Source of the DNA: Plakobranchus ocellatus | Taxonomy: Eukaryota > Mollusca > Gastropoda > Plakobranchidae | Assembly (NCBI GenBank): GCA_019648995.1 | Contig: BLXT01002457.1 | Coordinates: 349,186 to 372,745 of the forward strand | Direction: 5' to 3' | DNA length: 23,560 nt | Shown: piece after piece, positions 1 through 9,580 of the stretch | Layout of the letters: every line of letters begins with the position of its first letter | Numbering within the stretch: position 1 is the stretch's first letter | Notes under the pieces: model-generated | Database searches by the model: none | Told to the model about the DNA's origin: nothing | What the model saw: only the letters and a program-made list of their open reading frames with translations | Translations under genes and position numbers: made by a program

Positions 1-195
1 ACATGATAATATATTGTAGAGTTGTTTAAAGTATGGTTCTCTACTCATACATGGTATATTGTAGAGTTGTTTAAAGTATGGTTCTCTACCCATACATGAT
101 AATATATTGTAGAGTTGTTTAAAGTATGGTTCTCTACTCATACATGATATTGATAATATATTGTAGAGTTGTTTAAAGTATGTTTCTATACTCAG
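1..195. repeat. Short tandem array, about four 45-53 bp units
   Basis: Four consecutive units begin at 1, 49, 94 and 142, and each opens with ACATG and contains TTGTAGAGTTGTTTAAAGTA. Units 1 and 3 are 48 bp, unit 2 is 45 bp and unit 4 is about 53 bp with a small internal expansion. The units are nearly identical, so the array is young or homogenised. It is cut by the window edge, so its true size is unknown. Confidence 0.95.
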
Positions 196-241
196 ACTGA
201 GGGCATCAAGTAATGGATTATGTTATGTTCAAAATCAAATA

Positions 242-680
242 CAGCGGACACCTCAAAAACCAAAGTCCAATTATTCGAATTTCTCATAAATCAAAGTATT
301 GGATGATTTTTTTTCTCTTCTTTGGCTTTGTTGAGTTCAAACTCATGATTTGAAGTCAAAGAAAGTTGATTCTCATAACTTGAAGCCCACATCACCACAA
401 AACGCAATAAGAAAAAAAATTGCTTTCCTCTCACCACTCCCAAAACAGTGCTGATTACTGTTTTAACAAAGCTGGCATACTCCAGGAGTGCCATTAATGA
501 CAACGTAAGACAGGGGAGGGATCAAACTAGGGTGAGAGGAGGAAAGAGGGGTGCCAAATGTAGGTTTAATAATTAGTAGTATTTTTTTACCCCTACTTTT
601 GCCCCTTTTAAAATTCAAAGTTTCATAATTCGAAAGTTTTGCTCTATTCTCTGGCAATTCAAATTATGAGGTTTCCACTG
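242..680. mobile_element. pogo/Tc1-mariner-like MITE with terminal inverted repeats
   Basis: The left end reads CAGCGGACACCTCA from 242. The reverse complement of the right end reads CAGTGGAAACCTCATAAT from 680. They agree at 12 of the first 14 positions. Both ends are flanked by TA (240-241 and 681-682), the target duplication expected of Tc1/mariner-class insertion. The interior is rich in ATTCGAA/TTCATAATT words in both orientations and has no transposase frame, so this is a nonautonomous copy of 439 bp. The CAGTNGAAACCTC-type end resembles pogo/Tigger relatives; that family call is from memory. Confidence 0.75.
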
Positions 681-682
681 TA

Positions 683-1691
683 AGTAATTTTTGTCTCTCT
701 ATCCTTACGGTAAATAATACAGAAAAAAATACATTGGGAACTTAGAAAAGTATTCAAATAGCAAATTTAGGTATAAGGATTAAAAAAAACCTGAGGATTA
801 GACAATACCTTTTTTGATCATTTAGATACCTCTTTTTTTTCAATTTGAGCTTATAAAACTTAAAAATATACTGTTTCTTTGATAACAGTATATGTCTATG
901 TAAAGACTAATACCAACAGTAATACAATCATACAAAACAAGAAACAGGTCACTTTATCTGCGTCATAGCTGGCAAAAATGTTTGAAGGCTCACAAAATTT
1001 AATATCATATCAATCAAATCATTTCTTCTTTGGAATGTATTTTGGAAAAAGCACAACACAAATATAATCAAGTTATTATACATTAAAGCAAGTTGTTTAT
1101 TTATAAATGATTAAAGACTGGCATGTTCGCAGTTTGTTCCTGTTCTCATCTGCCAATAACCACTTAAATCTAGAAAGTGCATGAGAGATCCTACTGCTGC
1201 AATGGAATGGAAATGCTCTTGCTACCCAGCTTGCAGGTCGTGCCCCAAAACACCCACGGGAAAAAATTTTAGCAGCAAGTCTAAACTCTAAGTCATCTTT
1301 TTGGTGTACAAACTTCTGTAAGTTTTGGTAGCCTCATAGAAGCATTGATATGAAAGCAAACACAGGGAATCTAAGACTTGAGAGCTTGTTTGTATAGACT
1401 AGTGTAGAGGACTAATGATCAGCTACATGTGCTGTAAAAATACAAATGGACAGTTTACATAACAAAAGATTTTTTAAAATGGTTATCCGTCTCATATAAC
1501 AACTAGCAAAAAACAAAAGGTTCTGAAAAATTGAGGATAAGTGCTTCAAAAGATCTGTGCAAACAGAAAACGTAGTCAGAGCAATGGGCTGAACACTTTA
1601 AAATGATATCTTCTCTATTATTCTCCCCCCCCCCCACACACACACAGACACACAAAATATTTCAATTAAGGAAGCAAAGCTTGGTCTCTAC
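683..1691. other. Unassigned sequence downstream of DHRS7-like exon 6
   Basis: This stretch starts after the MITE and ends at exon 6. On the minus strand it would be the intron following exon 6, or would hold later exons, but I find no recognisable DHRS7 C-terminal segment here. A patch at about 1134-1260 is richer in G+C than its surroundings and I could not identify it. A poly-C run followed by CA repeats lies at 1625-1654. Confidence 0.6.
1625..1654. repeat. Poly-C plus (CA)n microsatellite
   Basis: Eleven consecutive C residues (1625-1635) run directly into an alternating CA tract with one interruption. It is simple sequence about 40 bp from the exon 6 donor, inside the following intron of the minus-strand gene. 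Confidence 0.9.
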
Positions 1692-1811
1692 CTTTCCCAT
1701 CTTTGCTGTTGCAGCATTAAACAGGGCCTGTGTGAACACAGGGCCGGGACAGACAATGGTCACATCAATGTTGTTCACAGACACCTCTGTCCTCAGGCTG
1801 TCAAAGTAGCC
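1692..1811 (-). CDS. DHRS7: DHRS7-like exon 6, PGPV segment
   Basis: The acceptor CAACCCTCAG precedes 1811 and the donor AAAG|GTAGAG follows 1692. The 120 nt encode GYFDSLRTEVSVNNIDVTIV then CPGPVFTQALFNAATAKMGK, phase 0 at both ends. GYFDSLRTE and CPGPV match the SDR segment after the active site. No stop is reached, so at least one more coding exon follows, beyond the window or unrecognised. Confidence 0.93.
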
Positions 1812-4800
1812 CTGAGGGTTGAAAGTGTAACTTTAGCAGAACCTGCTACATTTATACAAACACTGACTCCCTAACCATGGAACATACGAAAACAGAAAAC
1901 TACGATTTATTATGAACTTGTACATGAGCAGATGGTGCCAGCGTCTGGCAGTAGAAATCACTTTTGTTTAAACATAGTTTGATCCATTTCCAAAAGCAAA
2001 CAATGCCATGGTCTGATGAGTTTGTCCTGATTTATTTGCAGTGTTTTTTGTGTTCAAACAAACATGAGATTAAATTTTGCTCTACTTTTGCTCTGAGGCT
2101 GCTTCAGCTTCCTTACAGGTTTGGTTTGGATTTTGTATATAGCCAGTCCACAACAAGGTGACCTCAGGCTTTTAGGCCCTCTGTCAGACCAGGGCGCTTG
2201 TAACGGGGTTCGAACCCCCGACAGAAGGGTCCCTGCAGATCTCAGGGCGGACTCGCTAATCACTGTGCCAACGATGCCCCCTTCATATCAGGTGACTTGT
2301 ATTCTAATTTCTATAGAGATTTCAACAAGTTGGTTGTATTTAGTTTCATCCTAATTTATAGATCCAGATCTATTATCATGAGTAGAGTTCTAAATGTAAT
2401 CTCAGATAAAAAGAAATTTTTAAAAACTCATGACATGCACATAGTGCCAAATAGATTAATTTTATTGGTGTAATACAACTGCAGCTAAACTTGATGCACA
2501 TATAGTGCCAAGTGGATTAGTTTCATTACACAACTGCAGCCAAACTTGACCTGCTCATTGAACCAATGGTTAAACTCTCTTACACTTACACAGCTGCAGC
2601 TAAACTTGATATATGCACAATGTCAAGTGTATTTATTTTCTTACATAAAAGCAGCTAAAATTAAAGTGCACAGAGTGCCAAATGGATTAACTTTCTTACA
2701 CAACAGCAGCTAAACTTGATATTTGCACAATGTCAAATGTATTTACTTTCTTACACAACTGCAGCTAAACTTAAAGTGCACAGAGAGCCAAGGATTAACT
2801 TTCTTACACAACAGCAGCTAAACTTGGTGTGCACATGGTGCCAAGTGGATTAATTTTCTTACATAACTGCCTGAGATAAAAAAAAAAAAAAAGATTATCC
2901 GGCAAGTTCACAAAAGCAAAACTGAGTAGTTTCTCCTGATTTTATTTATTTTCTTGCATTCAAGCGTGTTATTATGGTAAGGGGGTATGCATTCAATACA
3001 CAAAGTTAGGGGTTCAGGTGGAAGAGCAAATAGCTCTTGTAGGTTTCTGGATAAACTTATTCTCTTAATATGAGCACACAAAAGATGGAATATGCAGGGG
3101 AGAATTATTGAATAATGTACTCCATATTCTTTTTTCGAGGAGGTTTATCTCAAGATGTTAGAGAATGTTTGGATAGTACAAGTAGCCTAGATAAAGCTTA
3201 TATTTACTGTCAGTAAATTCTATAGATGTTTTCAAACACAATTTTTATTTACGCAGTGCCTCAGTATTTGCACCTCCAGTCCTGTTCAAACCAAAAGGAG
3301 TCTATATGTAATAAATGTGGAAACACTGAAGTATTATTCTTCTGAAAAGAAACACAACAGTACTCTTATGGATCAAACCTGAAGAGCATGTTTAGCAGCG
3401 TTGTAGGATCGCATGCCAGCAACACCTGGAGGAAACAATCAACAGATCTATACAAGGATGATCAACAGATTCTCAGTTACAAAGTTCTCTATAAAACCTC
3501 AACTTTAAACTTCTAAACTCCTTTTTGAGAAAATCAGGAGAGCCAGATTGATTAAAACTAAAACTGCTCTAAAATATGAGCTCTAAATCATTTTCTTCCT
3601 TTAAATAGTTCATGTTCCACTGTACAATTCTATGCAGCAAACAACAGATCAAAACCATTAAAATTATTGGTGATACATAGAATATGTATGAGTCAGCATT
3701 TCATTACAACACAGAGAAATCTGAATCTTATTGTACTTTCACATGTACAGTTTTCATTTAACATGAGTCATGATAAAGGTCTGCAGCTAAGAACTAAAAA
3801 TATTTTAGGGGGCACTGTTGCATACTTTGTACCATGATTGTAATTATAATCCATAATCCTGGATAAAAAACACTTCTTTTGAATAAGCCTAATTTTAGCA
3901 TCTATGCAGCCAGGTACTCACCTACTTTGCCAGCTAGACTGCTTACAACTGCTATCTGACCTTCCTTGCGCTCGATCATGTGTGGCAGGAGAGCTTGGGT
4001 TAGTGAAACTGGGCCAAGTGCATTCACCTCATATATGAGTCGGTCGACACTCAGCTCTACATCCATCCACAATGCTCTCTGACTTTTACCAGCATTATTG
4101 ATCAGAATATCAACCTGCAAAACGAGGTGCAAAAATCCTGCTCACAAGTCAAACAAGTTTACCTTTACATACAGTTCAGTCTAGTTATTTCGAACTCATG
4201 GACACGAAAATGATTTTAAATTAAACAAGCACAAAAGAAAAGGAAAAAATATAATGAGTTCAAGCATTACTTTTTAAGCAAGGAAAGAAGCCATGAAGTA
4301 CCTTTGGTAATTTATAGAATATCAGTTTGCTCCAAGTCCGTTTAAGGCTAAGACTTGATCATTTCTAGCAGTAGCATAGAATAATACTAATCCGATCAAT
4401 TGATAACAAAAACACCCTGCTAAAACAAATCTTCATCCTGAAACTCTCCCATCACTTTTTGCACTAAGTTGTAATGTGAAGCTGGTAGATCTTGATTAAA
4501 CCAGTCAATTATCATCTGCTGTAAATCCTCAAACCCACCAACGGTTCCCCTTATCATGGTTTGTAACGTTTAAAATGTCACTTGCTGCTATAAGTATTTG
4601 ACCTGCCTTGAGAGACATTTTTTTTCTTGCAAATACTACAAAATCTATTGATGTGGCTTTTTCACATGAAATCAGTTAGATGTAAGTAAACTAAAGGTCA
4701 TAAAGATTTTATGTTCTAGCTCAATTAATACTCCTCTGTGGCTCCACTATTCTCAAGATATTTTGGCAACAGGTGGATGGGTATAAATGACATGCATAAC

Positions 4801-7800
4801 AATAACATTCACTTTCTTGGCCTGAAATTTTCCAACCTTATTAAAATACTCCAAAACTTCCTGCACTTTTTGGGCATGACTTTCAAAGTCAGTCAGGTCC
4901 AGAGGTAAAATCAGGATGTCATTGTCTTTAACTTTACACAGAGCTGAAACACGAAGAACATGACATGAAAAACTACAACAGCTTCTTGCTTGATAAACTT
5001 CATTTCCTTAGAATTTCATATGCTTTATTATTTTTTATATCTTTTGCTCTCTCTTATAGCTTCTGCATTACCCATCTTATATGAGGGTAGATTTGTCAAG
5101 CACAAGTTGTGTCACCTACTGAATGACACTGCAAACATTTTGGATTTGTAAAGATTACTTCCTGTCTGTCCCATTTGTCCCGCTAGGAGATGGGAAATAC
5201 CTCTCACACAAGTAATTGGAGTGGAAAGGGTAGCTATATAAAGTAACAAGAAACTTGTTAAATATAGTCAAATTGAGAGAACAAAGTTGTGAATAAAAAA
5301 ATACAAAAGGCACAGATTAACAGGATAAAGCATTAAGTTAATGAAAGAACAAAGTCTTGCGGATTACAAGAAGTTTTTCGTTAAAAACTGAAGAGAGCCC
5401 GCAATTTCAAGGTGTATGTGCATTTGTGTGAAATACTGTTCCCATGGAGTCAAGGTTTGAAATACTCATACGATACCTAGATTAGATCTTGAATCTACGG
5501 TGGATCTATTATCTCACAACGCTGAAGTCATCTAGAAATCTAGATCTAGATCTAAAAGCTGTCTCTCTAGGCATTTTGCATCCCATTTGTCTCCACACAT
5601 TAGAATATTTACTTTTCATGGTTCGCAATTTCGAGGCATGGCTACTTTTAGGGGCCAGACTTTGCTACTTTTAAATCTGGGCGCATGACAGGGAGACATT
5701 TTTCCTTCATTGCACAAAATTGGACATTTTTGTCCAAGTATTTTAAGCATATATTTCCCCAAAAAGTGATTTCTATGTAAAATTTTTGGCTTTGTACTCT
5801 GCTCTAAAGATTTAGACATGTTATAAACAAAACTATACATTATTTGCAACTCCAGTTGTCACAGTACGTTACTGAAATCAAAGCAGTGCAAATATGAAAC
5901 AATTACTGCCCCCCACAACTATTGTTTTTATTATAAAATTCAAAAGTATGTTATACCAAAGGTTTGATATGAAAATTTTTTTTAAAAAAAGGAAAGATGT
6001 TGAAATATTTCGGTTTTAATATTTTTCAAAATATACATTTATATTTATGTATATAAAAATTTAAATAAAGAATACAATTTTAAACATTTTGCTTTTTTTT
6101 TTTTTGGGAAACACTATCTGCTCTATTCCGCCATGTGATGAAATGGAGCATTATGAATGAAGTCTAGATCTAGACACCGAAAAGCTGATCCCTTGATCTA
6201 TACCATCTGACTTGTAATATAGATTATTATTCAATTTGGCTCCGCTGTGCCTATTTTAGTTTTACAATGCCATTATTATTTTAGTTTTGTTTACCCTTTT
6301 AGATCTAAGGATTTCTAGAGAGTTTTTGAAAATGCAAAAATATTGTTTACAGGAGGTTGTTGAATTATATCCCAGAGAAGAGATAAGCTTGTAATATTTA
6401 CGTATTTGGGAATGATAAATGAGAGCATTTTGATTAGTCAATATTTTTAGCTAACCTTGACTATGTAAGACCATAATTTCTATATTTCTATTCTTTTCTG
6501 GAATGTATTGTTTGTGTAATAATGAACTAATAAGCCTGTGTATTGCATAACTAGTATTTTTTAACAGTTGCGGGCAGTGGGTATAAAGAACGGTTTTGAG
6601 ATAACTGAGAGATATACTGCCGATATTAGTGAGCTTGTATTTCTAAAAAGTGGAAATTTACATTGTGGTTCTGAAATCGTTCTTTACTTAACTTTCCATT
6701 TAATTTTCCGCAAGACTTGGGGTGATTCCTGTTCTTTAGTCTATTGAAAAGAACAGTGTTCAACTAGACCTACAACTGAATAGCATAGAGATATTTGTGA
6801 CAAGCAAGAAGTTAATATTTCATTTACTCATCTGTTTAATTGTATCTTAAATCCATGCCTTTTTGTATTTTTTTAATGCAATATATATATAGTCCCATAA
6901 AAATAAACGGAGCTGCGGTTCTGTATGACTGACTTTAAATGAAAAACATTAACTAGAGGGGTGAAAATTATTTGTTCTTTATCTGGAGAACCTCTGTGGA
7001 CATGCTTTAGAAATATTTTGATTACATCTTTGTAATGTAAGTCCGCAATTCAACTCATTTTCCGGGACTGCTACACACATAATCATATATAGGAGTGCAT
7101 ACAATGCCCTTCATCTTGCTAATAGCGATTTTAGAACAGACTTCACACTGATTTACCTGGTGAAGAAGTCTTGCATTCATTAATATTCTTACATTTTTAT
7201 ATAACGCTGTACTATATTGACTTTCTTCTAATAAACACCAACTGTTGTAATGATGAACAGTACCTGATGCTAAACATGTTTGTTTTACTTTCTCCAGCTG
7301 CTCCTTCCTGCGGGCAGTCAGTACCAGCTTACATCCTGACTCAGCCAGACAATAAGCAATAGCCTCTCCAATACCACTGGATGCTCCGGTCACCCAAACA
7401 ACTTTGCCAGCCAAACTTTCTGAAAAATGACAGCTACATATAACAGCACATTATAAGTAGCTATGTGAAGTGTTTGGAATAAGACTAAATGTTTAACCGA
7501 TTTAGTGTCGAATAAAAGAGCTATGTCCTTACTGACGATTGACATATTCTGGGTGAGAAATTCGGAACTGAATTTCAAACTATGTAGAAAGTCATTATTG
7601 TAATCACTTAGCTTTGTAATGACTTGGGTCATCAAGCTCCATGTACTGCCTACATGGTTAAAACACTGCAGTATTTATTGATAATGCATAGGGTGCCGAC
7701 GCAACAGAAGTTGAAATTTGAATTGCACTTGTTATATCCGCAGTTTTTTACTGTTCTTCACTTCAAAATTACCTCCTGATTTGCACATACTCTTTCATTC

Positions 7801-9455
7801 AAATGTTTAATATTTGTCTAACTTTCAGTGATCTGCATCTCACATTAAAATTCTAGAACTTATATTTTATTTGCACCTCTAGTGCATAAGTTTACTTAAT
7901 TTACAAAAAAAGAAAATGCTTAAGTTTTCTTGGTTTTTTAATTGTTTTTTTTACTTTGTATACAGATTCATTCTACAGGATTATTCTATTGTTTTATTTA
8001 TCAGTTCTATGAAAAACACGAATTAGTGAAAGCACAGCACGAGATTATATTGAATAAACACTCTTGGATCCAAAAGAATGTTTACATGACTGTCAATATA
8101 AAAATATTGACACAATGAAATAAAAGTTGCAAAGTAAAAAAACATTTTTATTTACACCCCAGTCCAGTTATTTCAAAGTAATAAAAAAAAACTTCAAATT
8201 ATCTGAAATTTGAATAACAAGGATACAAAGAGATAGAGAAAAAATACACCTGTTGTAAACATCATATATGGGGGTGGGAGATGGTGGCAAAAGTGAAGAT
8301 CACTTTGATTTCAAACTTAAAATGTAAATGAACGCTAAGACATGCTCCCGCTGACTGAAAGACAGCTGCTATGTAGATTTGTGCTAGATTATAGAAGTAA
8401 ACATACTCACAGAGCTCACAAAATGATGCAACCTAAGTTTGCTTCACAGATCATAACTAAGTCAAATCTCACAACTGGGAAGACTAAAAGCAAGCAGGTA
8501 TGTAGATCCAGGCTAGGTGATGACAAGGAGGTTGATATCATGGTTGGACTTAGGCCTGTTTTAACCTGACGACGAAATTACTCAACGTGTGTGGTACTAC
8601 CGTTACCCTCCTCCTCCAATCTAGGAAGCATTCACACCTGGCCTCCATGCCTATCTCCTGTCTTCCCCTTACTAAAGACTCTTATTTGTAAAGTATAAAA
8701 TATGAGGACTGAACACACGTACACACACACATACACGTTCACACAAGAATTGCTGGCCACTCAGAGCACAGCATTGCCTTCCCAGTAGCCAGGAAAGGTG
8801 CTTTTCAGTATAAAAAAAAAACGACAAGATTATTTTCGTTTAAGCAAATCTTTCTAACAACTTTAATTTAACTGATATTTTCAAAAGAAATAAAAGAGAA
8901 AATTATTTGGTAAAAAAAACTATCTTTCAAATGACAATAATTCCAAATATCTGCATTTAAATTATTTGGATTTGACTGTATTTCAATCTGAATGATCACT
9001 TACATTGTCAAAATCCAAGGCAAATCCATTATGAACATTTCTCACTTAAGCTTATTTTCTTCTATAATATATAAAAAGACTTATTGGGTCTTCGAGGTCT
9101 AAATAAATTAAAATAGGCAAAGTTTCAAAGTAAGCTAGAAATTTGGGAGTGAGTAATGAAGTGTATGTATTGATACCTTTACATATAAAAAGTATATGAT
9201 GGATTAAAATGAAAAAACCACAAAGCTAATTAATCAATTAAAAAATCATAGCATTTATAGAAGTTGTTGGGTAGTTCTGTATGCAAAGAAAACATGAAAA
9301 TGTATGTTAAACAAAAAGAAAATACCTGGTTGCTTGCCAAATTTAGCTTTCAGAATCAAAGACACGTCAGCATCTGAAAGAATGAGTATTATGAACCATG
9401 CCAAAGCTGAGATTATGGCAATTATTGCGAGGGCTTCCAGCAGCCACAGGACCAT
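1692..9455 (-). CDS. DHRS7: DHRS7-like short-chain dehydrogenase/reductase, six exons, 3' end off window
   Basis: This is a minus-strand spliced gene. Coding segments 9455-9326, 7419-7264, 4943-4837, 4114-3922, 3425-3379 and 1811-1692 sum to 753 nt, giving 251 residues with no break at any junction. Residues 3-26 form one hydrophobic segment, taken as an N-terminal membrane anchor. TGASSGIG (54-61) is the NADP(H)-binding glycine motif, followed by LTARRK. DLTD lies in exon 3 and NNAG at 137-140. The catalytic set is Asn162, Ser190, Tyr203 and Lys207, with the usual Ser-Tyr spacing of 13. PGPV is at 233-236. KVKDNDILILPLDLTD, SQRALWMD and LPHMIERKEGQI point to DHRS7 rather than DHRS7B. Vertebrate DHRS7 is an ER-membrane carbonyl reductase acting on steroids and retinoids; the substrate here is unknown. 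About 75-90 C-terminal residues are expected beyond the left edge. The ATG is chosen because it opens directly into the anchor. Confidence 0.92.
2120..2283 (-). mobile_element. tRNA-derived SINE
   Basis: Read on the minus strand from 2283, a tRNA-like head starts GGGGGCATCG. It contains an A box, TGGCACAGTGATTAGCG (plus 2254-2270), and a perfect B box, GGTTCGAACCC (plus 2206-2216). The roughly 40-bp A-B spacing fits a polymerase III internal promoter. A non-tRNA body follows (about 2195-2120), including CCTGAGGTCACCTTGTTGTG and GACTGGCTATATAC. No clear target duplication was found. It lies in the intron between exons 5 and 6 of the DHRS7-like gene, in the same orientation. The acceptor-stem pairing and body length argue for a SINE rather than a working tRNA gene. 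Confidence 0.8.
2437..2872. repeat. 55-bp minisatellite with 110-bp higher-order period
   Basis: The landmark GCAGC(T/C)AAA recurs at 2481, 2536, 2596, 2651, 2706, 2761 and 2814, with spacings of 55, 60, 55, 55, 55 and 53, and a degenerate last start at 2869. A partial unit precedes 2481. Units at 2596 and 2706 share GATAT(A/T)TGCACAATGTCAA. Units at 2651 and 2761 share TTAAAGTGCACAGAG. Two monomer types therefore alternate. The array is inside the intron between exons 5 and 6 and is flanked on both sides by CT(C/G)AGATAAAAA. Confidence 0.93.
2873..3378. other. Remainder of DHRS7-like intron 5
   Basis: Between the minisatellite and exon 5 there is AT-rich intron sequence with a poly-A run at 2878-2892. 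I see no gene, RNA motif or recognisable transposon. Confidence 0.7.
3379..3425 (-). CDS. DHRS7: DHRS7-like exon 5, catalytic YNAAK
   Basis: This 47-nt microexon-sized segment lies between acceptor TCCTCCAG and donor CAG|GTTTGA. It encodes (G)VAGMRSYNAAKHALQ and supplies the SDR YxxxK pair, Tyr203 and Lys207. It is too short for ORF calling and is placed by motif, splice sites and exact phase agreement (1 in, 0 out). Confidence 0.92.
3922..4114 (-). CDS. DHRS7: DHRS7-like exon 4, NNAG and catalytic Asn/Ser
   Basis: The acceptor TTTTGCAG precedes 4114. The donor GTAG|GTGAGT after 3922 is near consensus. The exon gives 64 codons plus one base, from VDILINNAGKSQRALWMDVE to IAVVSSLAGKV. NNAG stabilises the central sheet, Asn162 is in YEVNALG, and Ser190 is the second serine of VVSSL. 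The longer open frame running past the donor is intron read-through and not part of the protein. Confidence 0.94.
4160..4270. repeat. Fragment of pogo-like dispersed repeat
   Basis: CAGTCTAGTTATTTCGAACT begins at 4177, and an ATGAGTTCAA (4255-4264) forms an inverted partner to TCGAACTCAT. The first 23 bases match 19 of 23 in a stretch beginning at 8160. The ATTTCGAA/CTCAT vocabulary also resembles the MITE at 242-680. It lies within the intron between exons 3 and 4. It is probably a decayed MITE end. Confidence 0.5.
4837..4943 (-). CDS. DHRS7: DHRS7-like exon 3
   Basis: The acceptor TTTCAG precedes 4943. The 107 nt encode LCKVKDNDILILPLDLTDFE followed by SHAQKVQEVLEYFNK and end in phase 0. 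LPLDLTD is the conserved DHRS7 beta-strand/adenine-pocket motif. The donor AAG|GTTGGA departs from the GTAAGT/GTGAGT norm but is a legal GT site and preserves frame. Confidence 0.88.
4944..7263. other. DHRS7-like intron 2
   Basis: This 2320-bp intron is strongly AT-rich. It holds two (GATCTA)n palindromic tracts (5531-5555 and 6163-6174) and several A or T runs. No exon, RNA gene or transposon coding fragment was recognised. Confidence 0.8.
7264..7419 (-). CDS. DHRS7: DHRS7-like exon 2, Rossmann glycine motif
   Basis: The acceptor TTTTTCAG precedes 7419 and the donor CATCAG|GTACTG follows 7264. The 156 nt encode SLAGKVVWVTGASSGIGEAI, then AYCLAESGCKLVLTARRKEQ and LEKVKQTCLAS, entered and left in phase 1. 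TGASSGIG is the cofactor pyrophosphate-binding turn, and the arginine pair in TARRK fits NADP(H) preference. Confidence 0.93.
7420..9325. other. DHRS7-like intron 1
   Basis: This 1906-bp intron holds a dispersed-repeat end starting at 8160 (CAGTCCAGTTATTTCAAAG, 19 of 23 identical to 4177) and, near 8980, TTATTTGGATTTGACTGTA, which resembles a reversed pogo-type end. A 75-codon open frame at 8342-8569 lies between them and matches nothing I recognise. A CA-rich tract sits at 8717-8742. Confidence 0.7.
9326..9455 (-). CDS. DHRS7: DHRS7-like exon 1, N-terminal membrane anchor
   Basis: It encodes 43 codons plus one base, starting MVLWLLEALAIIAII and ending KFGKQP. The donor is CCAG|GTATT at 9326/9325, phase 1. 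Human DHRS7 exon 1 codes for a similar anchor of similar length, so the intron position appears conserved. A TTTTTTTTCAG string sits 21-31 bases upstream of the ATG and could be a splice acceptor for a 5' UTR intron. Confidence 0.88.
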
Positions 9456-9580
9456 TGTCTTGGGAAAATCAAGAAGCTGAAAAAAAATGGAACATTAATG
9501 TGCATTAATTGGAACATCTTTTTTTGTTTTTTTCTTTTTCTGTGTCAAATACAATATGGTTTCTATGGTATAAATGTCAC

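Noticed and set aside
2190-2283. A functional tRNA gene
   Set aside because: A and B boxes are good, but the region continues into a SINE body and I could not form a convincing acceptor stem or anticodon arm.
2121-2354. 77-codon frame overlapping the SINE
   Set aside because: It simply translates the SINE and its flank; the similarity to the frame at 16148 is explained by the shared SINE body.
2437-2872. CRISPR-like array
   Set aside because: The whole 55-bp unit is repeated without unique spacers, and the context is a eukaryotic intron.
7055-7263. Extension of the exon 2 open frame into the following intron
   Set aside because: The frame passes a good donor at 7264 and loses SDR similarity immediately; exon 3 continues the protein in phase.
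8342-8569. 75-codon frame inside DHRS7-like intron 1
   Set aside because: No recognisable family, and it lies between two repeat ends; chance or transposon interior is more likely.
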